A DNA stretch of 64,000 nucleotides from Halodesulfovibrio sp. (GTDB lineage Bacteria > Desulfobacterota > Desulfovibrionia > Desulfovibrionales > Desulfovibrionaceae): assembly GCF_025210605.1 (NCBI RefSeq), contig NZ_JAOARI010000018.1:186001-250000 (forward strand). Direction: 5' to 3'. A program made the translations under genes and the position numbers. This document shows, piece by piece, positions 27,483-36,723 of this stretch. The notes under the pieces were generated by a model, which saw only the letters and a program-made list of their open reading frames with translations, searched no databases and had not been told where the DNA came from. Numbering within the stretch: position 1 is the first letter of the stretch; each line of letters opens with the position of its first letter.

Positions 27483-28259
27483 ATGTCCGTAGATTTTAAA
27501 GAAATGCAAGCCACCTTAATGCGCGAAATGCGCTTGTATCATTACCCAATCGCGATCAAATTTTTCTACGATCAGGCAGAAGCAGACAAGTACCTCGAAG
27601 AAAACGAAGTGCACGTACCTCTTAAACCTATGACTTACTGCCAGTGGGAAATCGCTGCACGCATGAAAGGTCAGAACGTATACGGTACTAAAGAAATGCT
27701 CTCCTGCTCTAACGCTCACTACAGCTTTGGCTGGAAAGGTCTTGATGAAGCGGAAATCAAAAGTCACGCAAAATACACCCGTGACCCAGAGCAGGCAAAG
27801 CGCTTTATCGAAACCAAATCTCAGATGCCGGAAGGCATGGTAGGTATGGCTGTAATGCCGCTTGCTAATGCAACTGAAACTCCAGATGTAGTTCATTTTT
27901 ATGTAGATAACATGCAGGCATATCACCTTGCTGTTGATTACATGGCAGCCACAGATACACACCCTATCCGCCCTGCTATCACAATGAACTCTTCTGCATG
28001 TGGCGGCACAGTATTCTCCCACATTGCGAACGAATTCAACATGGTTCCTGCATGTTCCGGTAGCTATAACGCTGGTAAAACTGAGCGCGGTGAAATCAAC
28101 GTTATGATTCCTGGCGACAAGATGATTGCTACATACGAGCGTCTTCTTGACCGTATGGAAAAACTGGGTAGCTCATCCATTACTAAACCGGGTGACGGCT
28201 TCCCAGGACAGGATGTTTGCAAAAACTGTCCGCTCATTATTTTCAAAAAGTCCAAATAG
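27483..28259 (+). CDS. DUF169 protein
   Basis: 258 residues of the DUF169 family, function unknown. The ATG at 27483 has GGGAG upstream; an earlier in-frame start lies in the leader. Visible features include MTYCQWEIAARMKG, LSCSNAHYSFGW, SSACGGTVFSHIANEFNMVPACSGSYNAG and a terminal GQDVCKNCPLIIFKK. The Cys residues include a final CxxC and may bind metal or a cofactor, which is inference. There is no signal peptide. It is cotranscribed with a TSUP permease 70 bp downstream, behind a Crp/HcpR-like operator, suggesting a role in sulfur or redox metabolism. Confidence 0.85.
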   Translation: MSVDFKEMQATLMREMRLYHYPIAIKFFYDQAEADKYLEENEVHVPLKPMTYCQWEIAARMKGQNVYGTKEMLSCSNAHYSFGWKGLDEAEIKSHAKYTRDPEQAKRFIETKSQMPEGMVGMAVMPLANATETPDVVHFYVDNMQAYHLAVDYMAATDTHPIRPAITMNSSACGGTVFSHIANEFNMVPACSGSYNAGKTERGEINVMIPGDKMIATYERLLDRMEKLGSSSITKPGDGFPGQDVCKNCPLIIFKKSK

Positions 28260-28329
28260 ATACTTAAGCATATAGGAGCGGCAGGCACACGCCGCTCCCT
28301 TGGAACGCAATTTACGTGAGGAGGTACAC

Positions 28330-29493
28330 GTGTTTTCCAATAAACGTAACTGGGTAAATTTTACCCTGCTTGCTGCAACAGTGGTACTTGTTTTTTCCCA
28401 ACCAGCATTAGCTGATCGTCTTGCTGACGCTATCAACGCAACACCTAAAGGTGCTGGCGCTGGTGAAATCAACCCTTCTGCCGCTCCGGGCTTCTTAGGC
28501 ATTCCGGGTGCTCCATCTGTTAACCTTGTTATCGGTTTCTTATGGGCAATCTGGGTTGGTTGGATTTTCTCTACTGTTGGTGCATTCGGCGGTATTATGG
28601 CTGGTGTTGGTCACATCACCATTTTCGGATTCGGTAACTACGCATCCGGATTCAAAAAGCAGTCTCCTGTTCTCAACAAACTGGTAACAGACTCCATTCG
28701 AGTATCTAACCAGTGGCTTGTAGGTACTTCTGCCGGTATGTCCTCTTTCAACTACTACAAAATGGGTCGCCTTGTTCTGCCACTGGGTCTTTCCCTTGCA
28801 ACAGGCTCCATCCTCGGTTCATACCTTATTCCTTGGCTCACCGCAGGACAGATCTCCCTTAAAGCGTACATCGGCTACTTTGGCTTGTTCGTACTCTTCT
28901 TGGGTTGCTACCTTCTGTATGAAACCACTCCACGTGGTCAGGCAAACAAAAAACAGGCAAAAGAAGCTGCCCGTGCGTTTGAAGCAAGCATCAAAGAAGA
29001 ACGTTCTGGCTCTTCTGTTGATACTTCCGCACTCGGTGTAAAAATTGTCTCTTTCGCTCCAACCAAATGCGTCTTCACCTTCTATGGTGTTGAGTTCTCC
29101 TTCAACCCACTTGTACCGGTCTGCGGCGGTTTCGTAATTGCAGGTCTTGCTTCCTTCCTTGGTGTTGGTGGCGGCTTCCTTCTCGTACCGTTCCTTACAA
29201 GTGTTGCTGGTCTTCCTATGTATCTTGTCGCCGGTACTTCAGCCCTCGCAGTACTCGTCGGCATGACCACCTCTATTTTCACATACATGGTGGTCAAAGA
29301 TACTCCGGTATTCTGGCCTCTCATTGGTGTAGAACTCATCGGTGTACTTGTTGGTTCCTTCATTGGTCCACGCACATCCAAGTACATCCCGGAAGTATGG
29401 CTTAAACGCCTCTTCATCTTCTTGGCCTTCTACGTTGGTATTCGCTACGCCTCCAAAGGCTTCCTTGGAATGAGTCTTCTCCCTCCATTCTAA
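28330..29493 (+). CDS. TSUP (TauE/SafE) family permease
   Basis: 387 residues with an N-terminal hydrophobic segment ending in QPALADRLAD, which may be a signal peptide. The rest is a multi-pass membrane protein, with TSUP repeats such as WIFSTVGAFGGIMAGVGHI and ASFLGVGGGFLLVPFL followed by LVAGTSALAVL. A cytoplasmic linker of about 60 residues separates the halves. TSUP proteins move sulfur compounds or organic anions such as sulfite, sulfoacetate or taurine. The start is a GTG with a strong AGGAGG site. In a sulfate reducer, sulfite or thiosulfate is a reasonable guess. Confidence 0.85.
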   Translation: MFSNKRNWVNFTLLAATVVLVFSQPALADRLADAINATPKGAGAGEINPSAAPGFLGIPGAPSVNLVIGFLWAIWVGWIFSTVGAFGGIMAGVGHITIFGFGNYASGFKKQSPVLNKLVTDSIRVSNQWLVGTSAGMSSFNYYKMGRLVLPLGLSLATGSILGSYLIPWLTAGQISLKAYIGYFGLFVLFLGCYLLYETTPRGQANKKQAKEAARAFEASIKEERSGSSVDTSALGVKIVSFAPTKCVFTFYGVEFSFNPLVPVCGGFVIAGLASFLGVGGGFLLVPFLTSVAGLPMYLVAGTSALAVLVGMTTSIFTYMVVKDTPVFWPLIGVELIGVLVGSFIGPRTSKYIPEVWLKRLFIFLAFYVGIRYASKGFLGMSLLPPF

Positions 29494-29515
29494 TAGCCAA
29501 CACACACAGCAAATA

Positions 29516-29548
29516 GCCTGAGGCGAACCACGCCTCTTCGCCTCAGGC
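29516..29548 (+). terminator. Stem-loop between TSUP and the next gene
   Basis: A 10-bp inverted repeat (29516-29525 and 29539-29548) with a 13-nt loop but no T-tract. It may reduce readthrough or protect the upstream message; the promoter situation of the next gene is unclear. Confidence 0.5.
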
Positions 29549-29680
29549 GCATACATATTTTCAAGTTCGTTGCCAGCGATACCGTGACAGCCCTACCCAT
29601 TATTCTCTCTACAACAAAACACAGGGTGCGAACTTTTTAGGTTGATGAGCAATTCAACTTTTATATTCGAGAGGTTTCAC

Positions 29681-30364
29681 ATGGATATACAGAGTATTTT
29701 TTTCGCACTGGACCCTTACTTTATTGCGCCATACAGGTGGTTAGCTAATCCGCTTGCAGCTATGTGGATCGGCACAGCAATTCTAGGCATATGGTGTCTT
29801 CTTGCAGGAGAGATTTCTTCTATCTTCATTTATCGTGTGAACAGGGCATACTACGCCCAGCTTAACGCAAAAATGGTGCGCATGCACAACCTCTCCATTG
29901 AAGCCATCAAACAAAAAGATAAAGCAAACTTTAAAGCCACCAACCGCTGGGCTAACGAATATTTTGGCAAAGTTTTTTTTGCTCAGGCAGCTTTTTTTGC
30001 TGTTTCTCTGTGGCCTGTCCCCTTTGCACTCGGGTGGATGCAAACACGTTTTACAGGTGTTGACATTGTAACACTTCCTATGATCTCTCTTGACTTAGAT
30101 ACGTTTAGCCTTACCAATTTCAGCACAGACGTATTTTCTTCAACGTCATTGTCACTAGGCTATGCGTTTGTTCTTCTTACCAGTTACATTGCCTTACGAT
30201 ACGGGTTGTATAAGACACGAAAGTACATTCCTGTTCTCCGTACTATTGAAGCAATGCGCGAAGAAGACGCCGAAATGGTAAACCAGATAAAGTCATGGGA
30301 AGAACTAAACGCTTCTGCTGCTCCCCTGCAACAGGCAACTAAAGAGACCGTTGCAGCCGGATAA
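29681..30364 (+). CDS. Membrane protein with helix-coiled coil-helix layout
   Basis: 227 residues, no recognised family. A first membrane helix (about 22-45) is followed by a charged helical arm of about 45 residues (RVNRAYYAQLNAKMVRMHN onward), a second membrane helix (about 98-118) and a third (about 160-182). The C-terminal tail (about 190-227) is cytoplasmic-like and acidic. The ATG at 29681 with GAGAGG is preferred to one at 29642. The TM-coiled coil-TM-TM order recalls the Oxa1/EMC3/DUF106 superfamily, a speculative likeness. It lies between the TSUP gene and the PhnD-like gene. Confidence 0.7.
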   Translation: MDIQSIFFALDPYFIAPYRWLANPLAAMWIGTAILGIWCLLAGEISSIFIYRVNRAYYAQLNAKMVRMHNLSIEAIKQKDKANFKATNRWANEYFGKVFFAQAAFFAVSLWPVPFALGWMQTRFTGVDIVTLPMISLDLDTFSLTNFSTDVFSSTSLSLGYAFVLLTSYIALRYGLYKTRKYIPVLRTIEAMREEDAEMVNQIKSWEELNASAAPLQQATKETVAAG

Positions 30365-30419
30365 CGTTTTCTTTTTAGAAAAGGTCAAAAATTCTATTTG
30401 ACCCTAATGAGGTTGTTAC

Positions 30420-31412
30420 TTGAAACACCAAACGCTGCGCACGTTGCTAGTAGCCTTTCTACTCTGCATATCTGTATTATTACAGGGCTGCGGAGAAGAA
30501 GTACCCGTTGTTAAAGTAGATTTTGCAAAACGGGAATCAATCAAAGTTCCTACACCGGAACCTGCGATAACTTACGCGTACTTGCCTCAATATTCCCACG
30601 AAGTTTCCTACGCCAGACACAATCCCCTGATACAATACTTAGCGAAAGAAACCGGACTGCCCATGCGTCAGGTATTTCCAGATACTTTTGCTGAGCACAT
30701 ACGCATGGTTGAACGTGGGGAAATTGATATCTCTTTCTCCAACCCTGTAGTTTACGTTCAGCTTGCGAAGTTAGGCGCACATGCTTTTGCAAGAATTAAA
30801 GAACCTGACGGTCGTCCTTCTTTTCGTGGTCAAATCATAGTGCATTCTCAAAACAAGGCTATTGAAAAACTTGAGGATGTCGTTGGTAAACGCTGGATTG
30901 CTGTAGACCCATATTCCGCTGGTGGATACATGTATGCACTGGGATATTTTTTAGATCACGGAATCCACGCAAAAGACTTTAGAGAAATTGCATTTGCACC
31001 GGGTCCCGGTGGCAAACAAGAAAAAGCAGCACTTGCAGTATATGCAGGAAAATATGACGTAGCCTCTGTTCGCGAAGGCGCACTTGATATTGTTAAAGAT
31101 AAAATAAATTTAAAACATATTCGGGTTCTGGCAGTAACTCCAGAATATCCGGGCTGGGTATATGCCGCCAGAAAAGGCATGAACAAAGAGATAGTTGCTA
31201 AAATATCCCGCGCAATGTTTACGCTTTCAATGGATAACAAAGAAGAAGCAGCTATTCTGACCAACGCACGCACAAGCGGTATTATTCCGGCAACTGACTC
31301 GGATTATAATACCGTCCGTACACTTATTCATAAAATCGAAATCGACGACAAAGACTCCACTCTTCAAGCTCCATCATCACAACCAGTGCAGCGGGTGCAC
31401 AATGCGGAATAG
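30420..31412 (+). CDS. PhnD-like periplasmic binding lipoprotein
   Basis: 330 residues beginning at a TTG, with GAGG about 9 nt upstream. It has a lipoprotein signal (lipobox VLLQGC). The mature part is a type II periplasmic binding fold of the PhnD/phosphonate-phosphite class: ITYAYLPQYSHEVSYARHNPL, EIDISFSNPVVYV and KRWIAVDPYSAGGYMYALGYF are characteristic. The ligand is unknown. It has no permease or ATPase genes beside it; instead its 3' end overlaps by 11 nt a sensor kinase gene, which suggests that it acts as a ligand-presenting partner of that kinase. Confidence 0.8.
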   Translation: MKHQTLRTLLVAFLLCISVLLQGCGEEVPVVKVDFAKRESIKVPTPEPAITYAYLPQYSHEVSYARHNPLIQYLAKETGLPMRQVFPDTFAEHIRMVERGEIDISFSNPVVYVQLAKLGAHAFARIKEPDGRPSFRGQIIVHSQNKAIEKLEDVVGKRWIAVDPYSAGGYMYALGYFLDHGIHAKDFREIAFAPGPGGKQEKAALAVYAGKYDVASVREGALDIVKDKINLKHIRVLAVTPEYPGWVYAARKGMNKEIVAKISRAMFTLSMDNKEEAAILTNARTSGIIPATDSDYNTVRTLIHKIEIDDKDSTLQAPSSQPVQRVHNAE

Positions 31413-33450
31413 ACTAAGTACAATGCGTTTTCGTACCAAACTCAATGTGGGAATGAGCGTTATCATCATTTCCCTCTCAGTTATGCTTGCAGTTGTTGTA
31501 ACCAACATTGCAGCAAATTCACTTGTGCACGAAACAAAACGCCGCGGACAAGTTCTGGCAGACAACATTGCACTACGTACAACAAGCTCCATGCTTTCCG
31601 GTGACTTGCTGCAAATGAAGGAAATGGTTGATGAACTGCGCACTGTGGACAAGGACGTTGCTTACGCTTTTCTCATAAACAGCAACAGTCAAATTCTGGC
31701 GCACACATTTGCAGATGGCTTCCCAATTGATTTAAAACACGCCAATATTATTACAGAAGACGGAAAGCCTTCTATCCGGCTTATCGATACAGGGTCACAA
31801 AAATTTTATGATTTTGCCGTGCCTGTCACCGCTGGCGGTCTTGTTATCGGACAAGCACGCCTCGGGCTTTCCAGAAGTCAGGTACAGGTTGTTGTAAACG
31901 GTCTGATATTCACTATTTCCCTTGTTACCGTAATTACACTTATGGTCAGCATTGCCATATCAACCCAGTTTGCTCACAGAATTACCTACCGCCTGGGTAT
32001 GCTGGGACAGTATGCAGAAAGCATCGTGCGCGGAGAATTGAAGCTCAACCAGACTTCCGGACTTAACCGGAACTGCTGGGAAATATACAACTGCCAGCAA
32101 AAAGACTGCCCTGCATATGAAAATACGGATAAACGCTGCTGGCAGTTAGGCGATACGTTATGCACAAATTATTGTAGCAACCAATCAGCACGCGACCTGA
32201 ATAATTGCGAGCAGTGCCCTGTATTCGCCCGTAACTCCGGTGATGAAATCCATGAACTTGCAGAAACATTTGACGTTATGTCGCTGTCATTGCGTGGACA
32301 TATTGCCGAATTAGAAGCGGCTAAAAACGACCTGACAAAACAGCAGGAAATCTTGAGGACTATATTTGAATCCAGTCCCGACCAGCTGTCTCTTATCGAT
32401 AAAAACGGCACATATCTTTCTGTTAACCAAGCCTTTGCTTCCTTTGTAGCAAAATCAAAACATGAAATTATCGGCAAAACAGAGCACGATATCCCATCAC
32501 TTTTGAACTCTTGGGACACTCAGAAAGAAACAAATCAAATAATCGAAACAGGCAAACCAGTTAACCGCGAAGTGCGTATTGTTCTCGAAGATGGTTCCCG
32601 AAAATGGTTTAACGTACTTAGAGTGCCAGTGCACGATGAGAAAAAACAGTCAATCGGGGTGCTAGGAACTGCGCGTGATATCACAAAGGTAAAGGATTAC
32701 CAGAACCAGCTTGTGCACTCACAAAAGCTTGAATCCATAGGCAAGCTCGCAGGTGGAGTTGCACACGAGATCAACACACCGCTCGGTATTATTTTAGGTT
32801 ATTCCCAGCTGTTGCAGGAAGACTTTCCTAAAGACGGACAAGTGCATAAAGACTTGGTCGTTGTTGAGAAGCAGGCTAAATTTTGCAGAAAAATTGTTGC
32901 AGACCTTCTTGATTTCTCTCACCAGACAAAAAGTGAGAAAAAAGAGATGTGCTTCAACAACTCCATTATGGAAGTTGTTCAGCTTGTCCGGCATGCTTTT
33001 AACTTAGATAACGTGCTCATACTTACACATCTTGATGACAGATTACCAATAATCTATGGAAACCCAGAACAGTTAAAACAAGTCTGGATGAACCTTATGT
33101 CCAATGCTATTGAAGCAATAGGTCAAAACGGAGTTATTAATATTCATACAGAATTGGATATTAATGACGGAACAATTGCGGCATGGTTCTCTGATTCAGG
33201 AACAGGCATAGCCACAAATGACCTCGACTCGATCTTCGATCCTTTCTTCAGTACAAAGCCTGTGGGTAAAGGAACTGGCTTGGGCTTATCTGTATCATTT
33301 GGTATTATTCAAGATCATGGCGGCAGCATATCTGCTATCAGTCCTGCACCTAAGCGTTTACTGGAAGACGGCGCTATGCGCACTGAAGGTTGGGGAGCAG
33401 GAACGTCGTTTAAGGTAGTGCTTCCGTTAGACGAAATGGACTACGAGTAA
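31402..33450 (+). CDS. Sensor histidine kinase with Cys-Trp-rich insertion
   Basis: 682 residues. Two membrane helices (about 17-37 and 170-190) enclose a periplasmic sensing domain. A HAMP-like segment is interrupted at about 225-275 by a Cys-rich module with CW pairs (NRNCWEIYNC ... CPAYENTDKRCW ... CTNYC ... CEQCPVF). A PAS domain (about 315-425) and the kinase core follow, with the H-box GGVAHEINTPLG (His455), N-box NLMSNAIEAIG, and DSGTGIATNDLD and GKGTGLGLSVS. It likely phosphorylates the downstream receiver and may sense the ligand of the PhnD-like protein. The first ATG is used; one at 31423 is possible. Confidence 0.88.
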   Translation: MRNRLSTMRFRTKLNVGMSVIIISLSVMLAVVVTNIAANSLVHETKRRGQVLADNIALRTTSSMLSGDLLQMKEMVDELRTVDKDVAYAFLINSNSQILAHTFADGFPIDLKHANIITEDGKPSIRLIDTGSQKFYDFAVPVTAGGLVIGQARLGLSRSQVQVVVNGLIFTISLVTVITLMVSIAISTQFAHRITYRLGMLGQYAESIVRGELKLNQTSGLNRNCWEIYNCQQKDCPAYENTDKRCWQLGDTLCTNYCSNQSARDLNNCEQCPVFARNSGDEIHELAETFDVMSLSLRGHIAELEAAKNDLTKQQEILRTIFESSPDQLSLIDKNGTYLSVNQAFASFVAKSKHEIIGKTEHDIPSLLNSWDTQKETNQIIETGKPVNREVRIVLEDGSRKWFNVLRVPVHDEKKQSIGVLGTARDITKVKDYQNQLVHSQKLESIGKLAGGVAHEINTPLGIILGYSQLLQEDFPKDGQVHKDLVVVEKQAKFCRKIVADLLDFSHQTKSEKKEMCFNNSIMEVVQLVRHAFNLDNVLILTHLDDRLPIIYGNPEQLKQVWMNLMSNAIEAIGQNGVINIHTELDINDGTIAAWFSDSGTGIATNDLDSIFDPFFSTKPVGKGTGLGLSVSFGIIQDHGGSISAISPAPKRLLEDGAMRTEGWGAGTSFKVVLPLDEMDYE

Positions 33451-33569
33451 TTTGACGGCAATCCACAATAATAACTGCAAAGTGCCTGTGTAAGGAAACC
33501 TTGCAGAACATTGTAATTCCCTACAGCCTCTCAGAGACTGTACGTAAGGACACGGTAAAGGACATAGCT

Positions 33570-33935
33570 ATGGCAGAAATAATGGTGCTCGATGATGTGA
33601 TTGATGCAGGAATTCTTATCAAGCGAATTCTTGAACGCAAAGGACACTCTGTCACTGTTTTTACAGATGAAGAAGAAGCATTGAACTTTGCGCGAACCCA
33701 CACACCCAATCTCGCAATTCTCGATATTAAGCTTCGCAAAATGACTGGTGTCGAAGTTCTGGCAGAGCTTAGAAGCTACTCCCCGACAACGCAGGTTATT
33801 ATGCTTACAGGATATCCTACTCTAGAAACTGCCCGCGAATCACTTAAACTCGGTGCAAATGAGTACTGCGTAAAGCCTATTGATAAAGAAGAGCTAGAAA
33901 ACAAAGTACACGAAGTTCTGAGTGCGGCTATCTAA
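33570..33935 (+). CDS. Single-domain response regulator
   Basis: 121 residues, a lone receiver domain: MVLDDVIDAGILIKR acidic pocket, phospho-acceptor Asp in LAILDIKLRKMTG (about residue 51), Thr in VIMLTGYPTLETA and Lys in VKPID. There is no output domain, so it may act by protein contacts, for example on the phosphotransfer or phosphatase genes that follow. The ATG has AAGGA 7 nt upstream; a TTG at 33501 gives a longer frame but lies outside the domain. It lies 120 bp after the kinase. Confidence 0.85.
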   Translation: MAEIMVLDDVIDAGILIKRILERKGHSVTVFTDEEEALNFARTHTPNLAILDIKLRKMTGVEVLAELRSYSPTTQVIMLTGYPTLETARESLKLGANEYCVKPIDKEELENKVHEVLSAAI

Positions 33936-34278
33936 CAAGGTAGGCATTCATAACAACGGTAAGTACGGGGGGATGGCTAACCTTCCAGTTGTTACCAGAC
34001 ATGCCTGAGCCACAGACTATTTATCAGCTAACACCGAAACGAAATAGCTGTGCTCACCATGCAACTTGCAACGCAACTGGGATACCATATTTTTATATGG
34101 GCTATGCCACGCGCTTTTCGATCAATTTGCTTCTGAGCAGCAGTACGCGAAAATGGTGACATACGTTACCTATCTTTTTCGTACTATCACCTTATTCTAA
34201 TTCTACATTCCGACTTGATTGCAGCACACTCATACGACACGATCTGCTTTTTTAACCTACACCGAGTTCAGAGGAACT
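33936..34278. other. Intergenic region before the PEP-synthase-like gene
   Basis: About 340 bp, no supported gene. Just after the receiver stop there is a nested dyad (AGGCAT...AACAAC and GTTGTT...ATGCCT, about 33943-34007) without a T-tract. The rest is A+T-rich and presumably contains the promoter of the next gene. Confidence 0.4.
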
Positions 34279-36723
34279 ATGTTTATAACAGAGCTGTTTA
34301 AGCACTGGACATTCCGTGCATTTGCACCCGGGACTCTTTTGCGCACAAAATACAATGCCTTTAAAGAGCTTCTGAGACTCGACGAGCGTTGTCTGGAGCA
34401 TATAGCAAACCTAGAAGAAATTCATTACGGGCGCGAACAGGCAGACTGGACGCGTGTTGTCTGGTTAACTGAAGAATTAGGCAGAGATATCCGAAGCCTT
34501 ATCGAACAGCTGCAAATTATGAGTCCTGTGAAGTACATGGATCTTCAGGACTACGCGACAAAACTCAACTTCTATGTACGCATGGGAGTAAGCGTAGAAG
34601 ACCCTCGTATTGAACCGCCTTTTGTTTTCACACTCGATGAAGCACTACATCTACAGGAGGCTGCAGGTGGTAAAGCGGCGAACCTTGCCCGCATTAGTTC
34701 CGAAGAAGATATACACCTTCTGCCTGCGCGAATAATTTCTTCTCATGCATACCATTACTTCATTGAGGTAAACGACTTACGTGACGAGCTGGATAAGCGG
34801 CTCAGCGCCATTTCCTTATCAGATGCGGCATCATTAGATAGACTTGCATCTGAAATGCAAGAGCTTATTCTCAATGCAGAATTACCCGACCCTATTGCTA
34901 ATGAAATAGAAATCGCGGCTCTTGAACTGGGAAAAAACGGAACCAAGCTCGCTGTGCGCTCAAGTGCTGTAGCAGAAGACGGAACTGCTTCTTTTGCAGG
35001 GCAATATACCTCAAAATTACACGTAGCTGCGGTCGATATTATTCAGGCGTGGAAAGAAGTTGTTGCTTCCAAATACACCCCGCGTGCCCTTGCCTACCGC
35101 ATTATGAACGGACTTGCAGATACCGAAACTCCAATGGCAGTACTAATTATGCCAATGGTAGATGCTGTATGCTCCGGCGTAGCATACTCTACTGTGCCTT
35201 CAGAACATGCTGCACATTTGAAAGAGCCTGCAATTGCTGTATATGCTACTTCCGGCGTTGGTGAAAAACTCGTTTCCGGTTCGATTTCAGGGCAGGCTAG
35301 CTTTCTCAAAAAAGAGACATTCCGAATTGTAGAAAAGCCATCGCAACCCATTATCCCCACTCCAACACTCAAACGCCTTGCAAAACAAGCGCAACAACTT
35401 GAAACACTCTTTGGTGAACCGCAAGATATAGAGTGGGTCGTTGACCACCGCAGCAGAATATTTATTTTGCAAAGCAGACCAATTCCGCACAGCAAACATC
35501 CACAAAACACAGTGTGCCCACCGCACAATTTAACGTCGATTGACGTCGACCAAGAGTGTGCTTCCAGAGGTATCGGCAGCGGAAAAGTCCGTGTTGTGGC
35601 AAACTGTCAGGATATTACAGAGCTTCCGCACGGAACTATCCTTGTGACAAGAGGATTAGGTCCAGTACTTACTCGCGTTATCCATCGCCTTAATGGAGTC
35701 ATTGCAGAACGCGGCAGTGCAGCAAGCCATTTTGCTTCCGTCGCACGCGAATTTAATGTGCCAGTGCTATGCGGCGTTACCGATGCCTGCTCCCGATACA
35801 CCAACAACCAGCTTGTCACTGTGGACAGTATGTCAGGTACTGTTTTTGAAGGAACACTCCCTGAGTGCCATACAGAAAATACAATGCCTGAGCAGGGAAG
35901 CATCCCGCGTATAGGTAAGGTTCTCCCCCGAATTGCAAGGCTGACATTGCTAGACCCGTCATCTGAATCTTTTGCGCCGGAATACTGTAAGTCACTGCAC
36001 GATCTTGTCCGCTTTGTTCATGAAAAAGGCGTTGAAGAAATGTTTTCGCTTGTAGATAAGTCCAGTCGTGGACTTTCCGGTTCTCGCAAGCTTCAAACCC
36101 ACCTCCCCCTGAGCATGTATGTTCTCAACCTCGATAACGGGTTATTCCATTCTGCCGCTGGAAAAAAAGAAGTGGCGCAAAGCGATATCGCCTCTGTTCC
36201 AATGTGGGCATTCTGGTTCGGACTTTCTTCAGAGCTGGTCACATGGCACGATGCTCTTCCGCATTTTGATTGGGAACATTTTGATAAGGTCAGTGCAGGA
36301 ATCATTTCAAAAGACTCTCCACTACTTGCAAGCTACGCAATCATTTCAGACAAATACATGCATGCGATGATGCGTTTTGGATACCACTTTTCAATTGTTG
36401 ATTCCATTTGCGGCGATAATGACAGGCTGAACTACATTCGTTTCCGCTTTATGGGCGGGGGCGGTAAGTCGCATCAGCGCATGTTACGGTTGGATTTTAT
36501 TGAACGAATCCTTTCCAAAAACAACTTCGCCGTCGAGCGCAAAGGCGACATGCTCAATGCACGGCACGGCATGGAAGAAGGGCATATTATCCAGCAACGC
36601 CTTGCATTACTTGGTTTACTGCTAGCCAAAACCCGTATGCTGGACATGCGTATCGAAGATACAAACGATGTTGATGCTCTTGAAAAAGAGTTCATTCAAG
36701 ACTTAGGGAGCCTTACCTATTGA
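34279..36723 (+). CDS. PEP-synthase-like protein (ATP-binding and phosphohistidine domains)
   Basis: 814 residues. The ATG at 34279 has GAGGA. After a helical N-terminal region of about 110 residues comes a PPDK/PEP-synthase ATP-grasp domain (about 115-410: EAAGGKAANLARI, KLAVRSSAVAEDG, SFAGQYTS, IEWVVDHRSRIFILQSRPIP). A PEP-utilisers swivelling domain follows, with the phospho-acceptor His484 in ERGSAASHFASVAREF. The last 250 residues do not look like the PEP/pyruvate barrel and are unassigned. It may therefore move phosphate from ATP to His and on to an unknown acceptor. Its stop overlaps the start of the phosphatase fusion gene. Confidence 0.82.
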   Translation: MFITELFKHWTFRAFAPGTLLRTKYNAFKELLRLDERCLEHIANLEEIHYGREQADWTRVVWLTEELGRDIRSLIEQLQIMSPVKYMDLQDYATKLNFYVRMGVSVEDPRIEPPFVFTLDEALHLQEAAGGKAANLARISSEEDIHLLPARIISSHAYHYFIEVNDLRDELDKRLSAISLSDAASLDRLASEMQELILNAELPDPIANEIEIAALELGKNGTKLAVRSSAVAEDGTASFAGQYTSKLHVAAVDIIQAWKEVVASKYTPRALAYRIMNGLADTETPMAVLIMPMVDAVCSGVAYSTVPSEHAAHLKEPAIAVYATSGVGEKLVSGSISGQASFLKKETFRIVEKPSQPIIPTPTLKRLAKQAQQLETLFGEPQDIEWVVDHRSRIFILQSRPIPHSKHPQNTVCPPHNLTSIDVDQECASRGIGSGKVRVVANCQDITELPHGTILVTRGLGPVLTRVIHRLNGVIAERGSAASHFASVAREFNVPVLCGVTDACSRYTNNQLVTVDSMSGTVFEGTLPECHTENTMPEQGSIPRIGKVLPRIARLTLLDPSSESFAPEYCKSLHDLVRFVHEKGVEEMFSLVDKSSRGLSGSRKLQTHLPLSMYVLNLDNGLFHSAAGKKEVAQSDIASVPMWAFWFGLSSELVTWHDALPHFDWEHFDKVSAGIISKDSPLLASYAIISDKYMHAMMRFGYHFSIVDSICGDNDRLNYIRFRFMGGGGKSHQRMLRLDFIERILSKNNFAVERKGDMLNARHGMEEGHIIQQRLALLGLLLAKTRMLDMRIEDTNDVDALEKEFIQDLGSLTY

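Noticed and set aside
33501..33569. TTG start extending the receiver protein
   Set aside because: The extra 23 residues lie outside the receiver fold, and the ATG at 33570 has a well-placed AAGGA.
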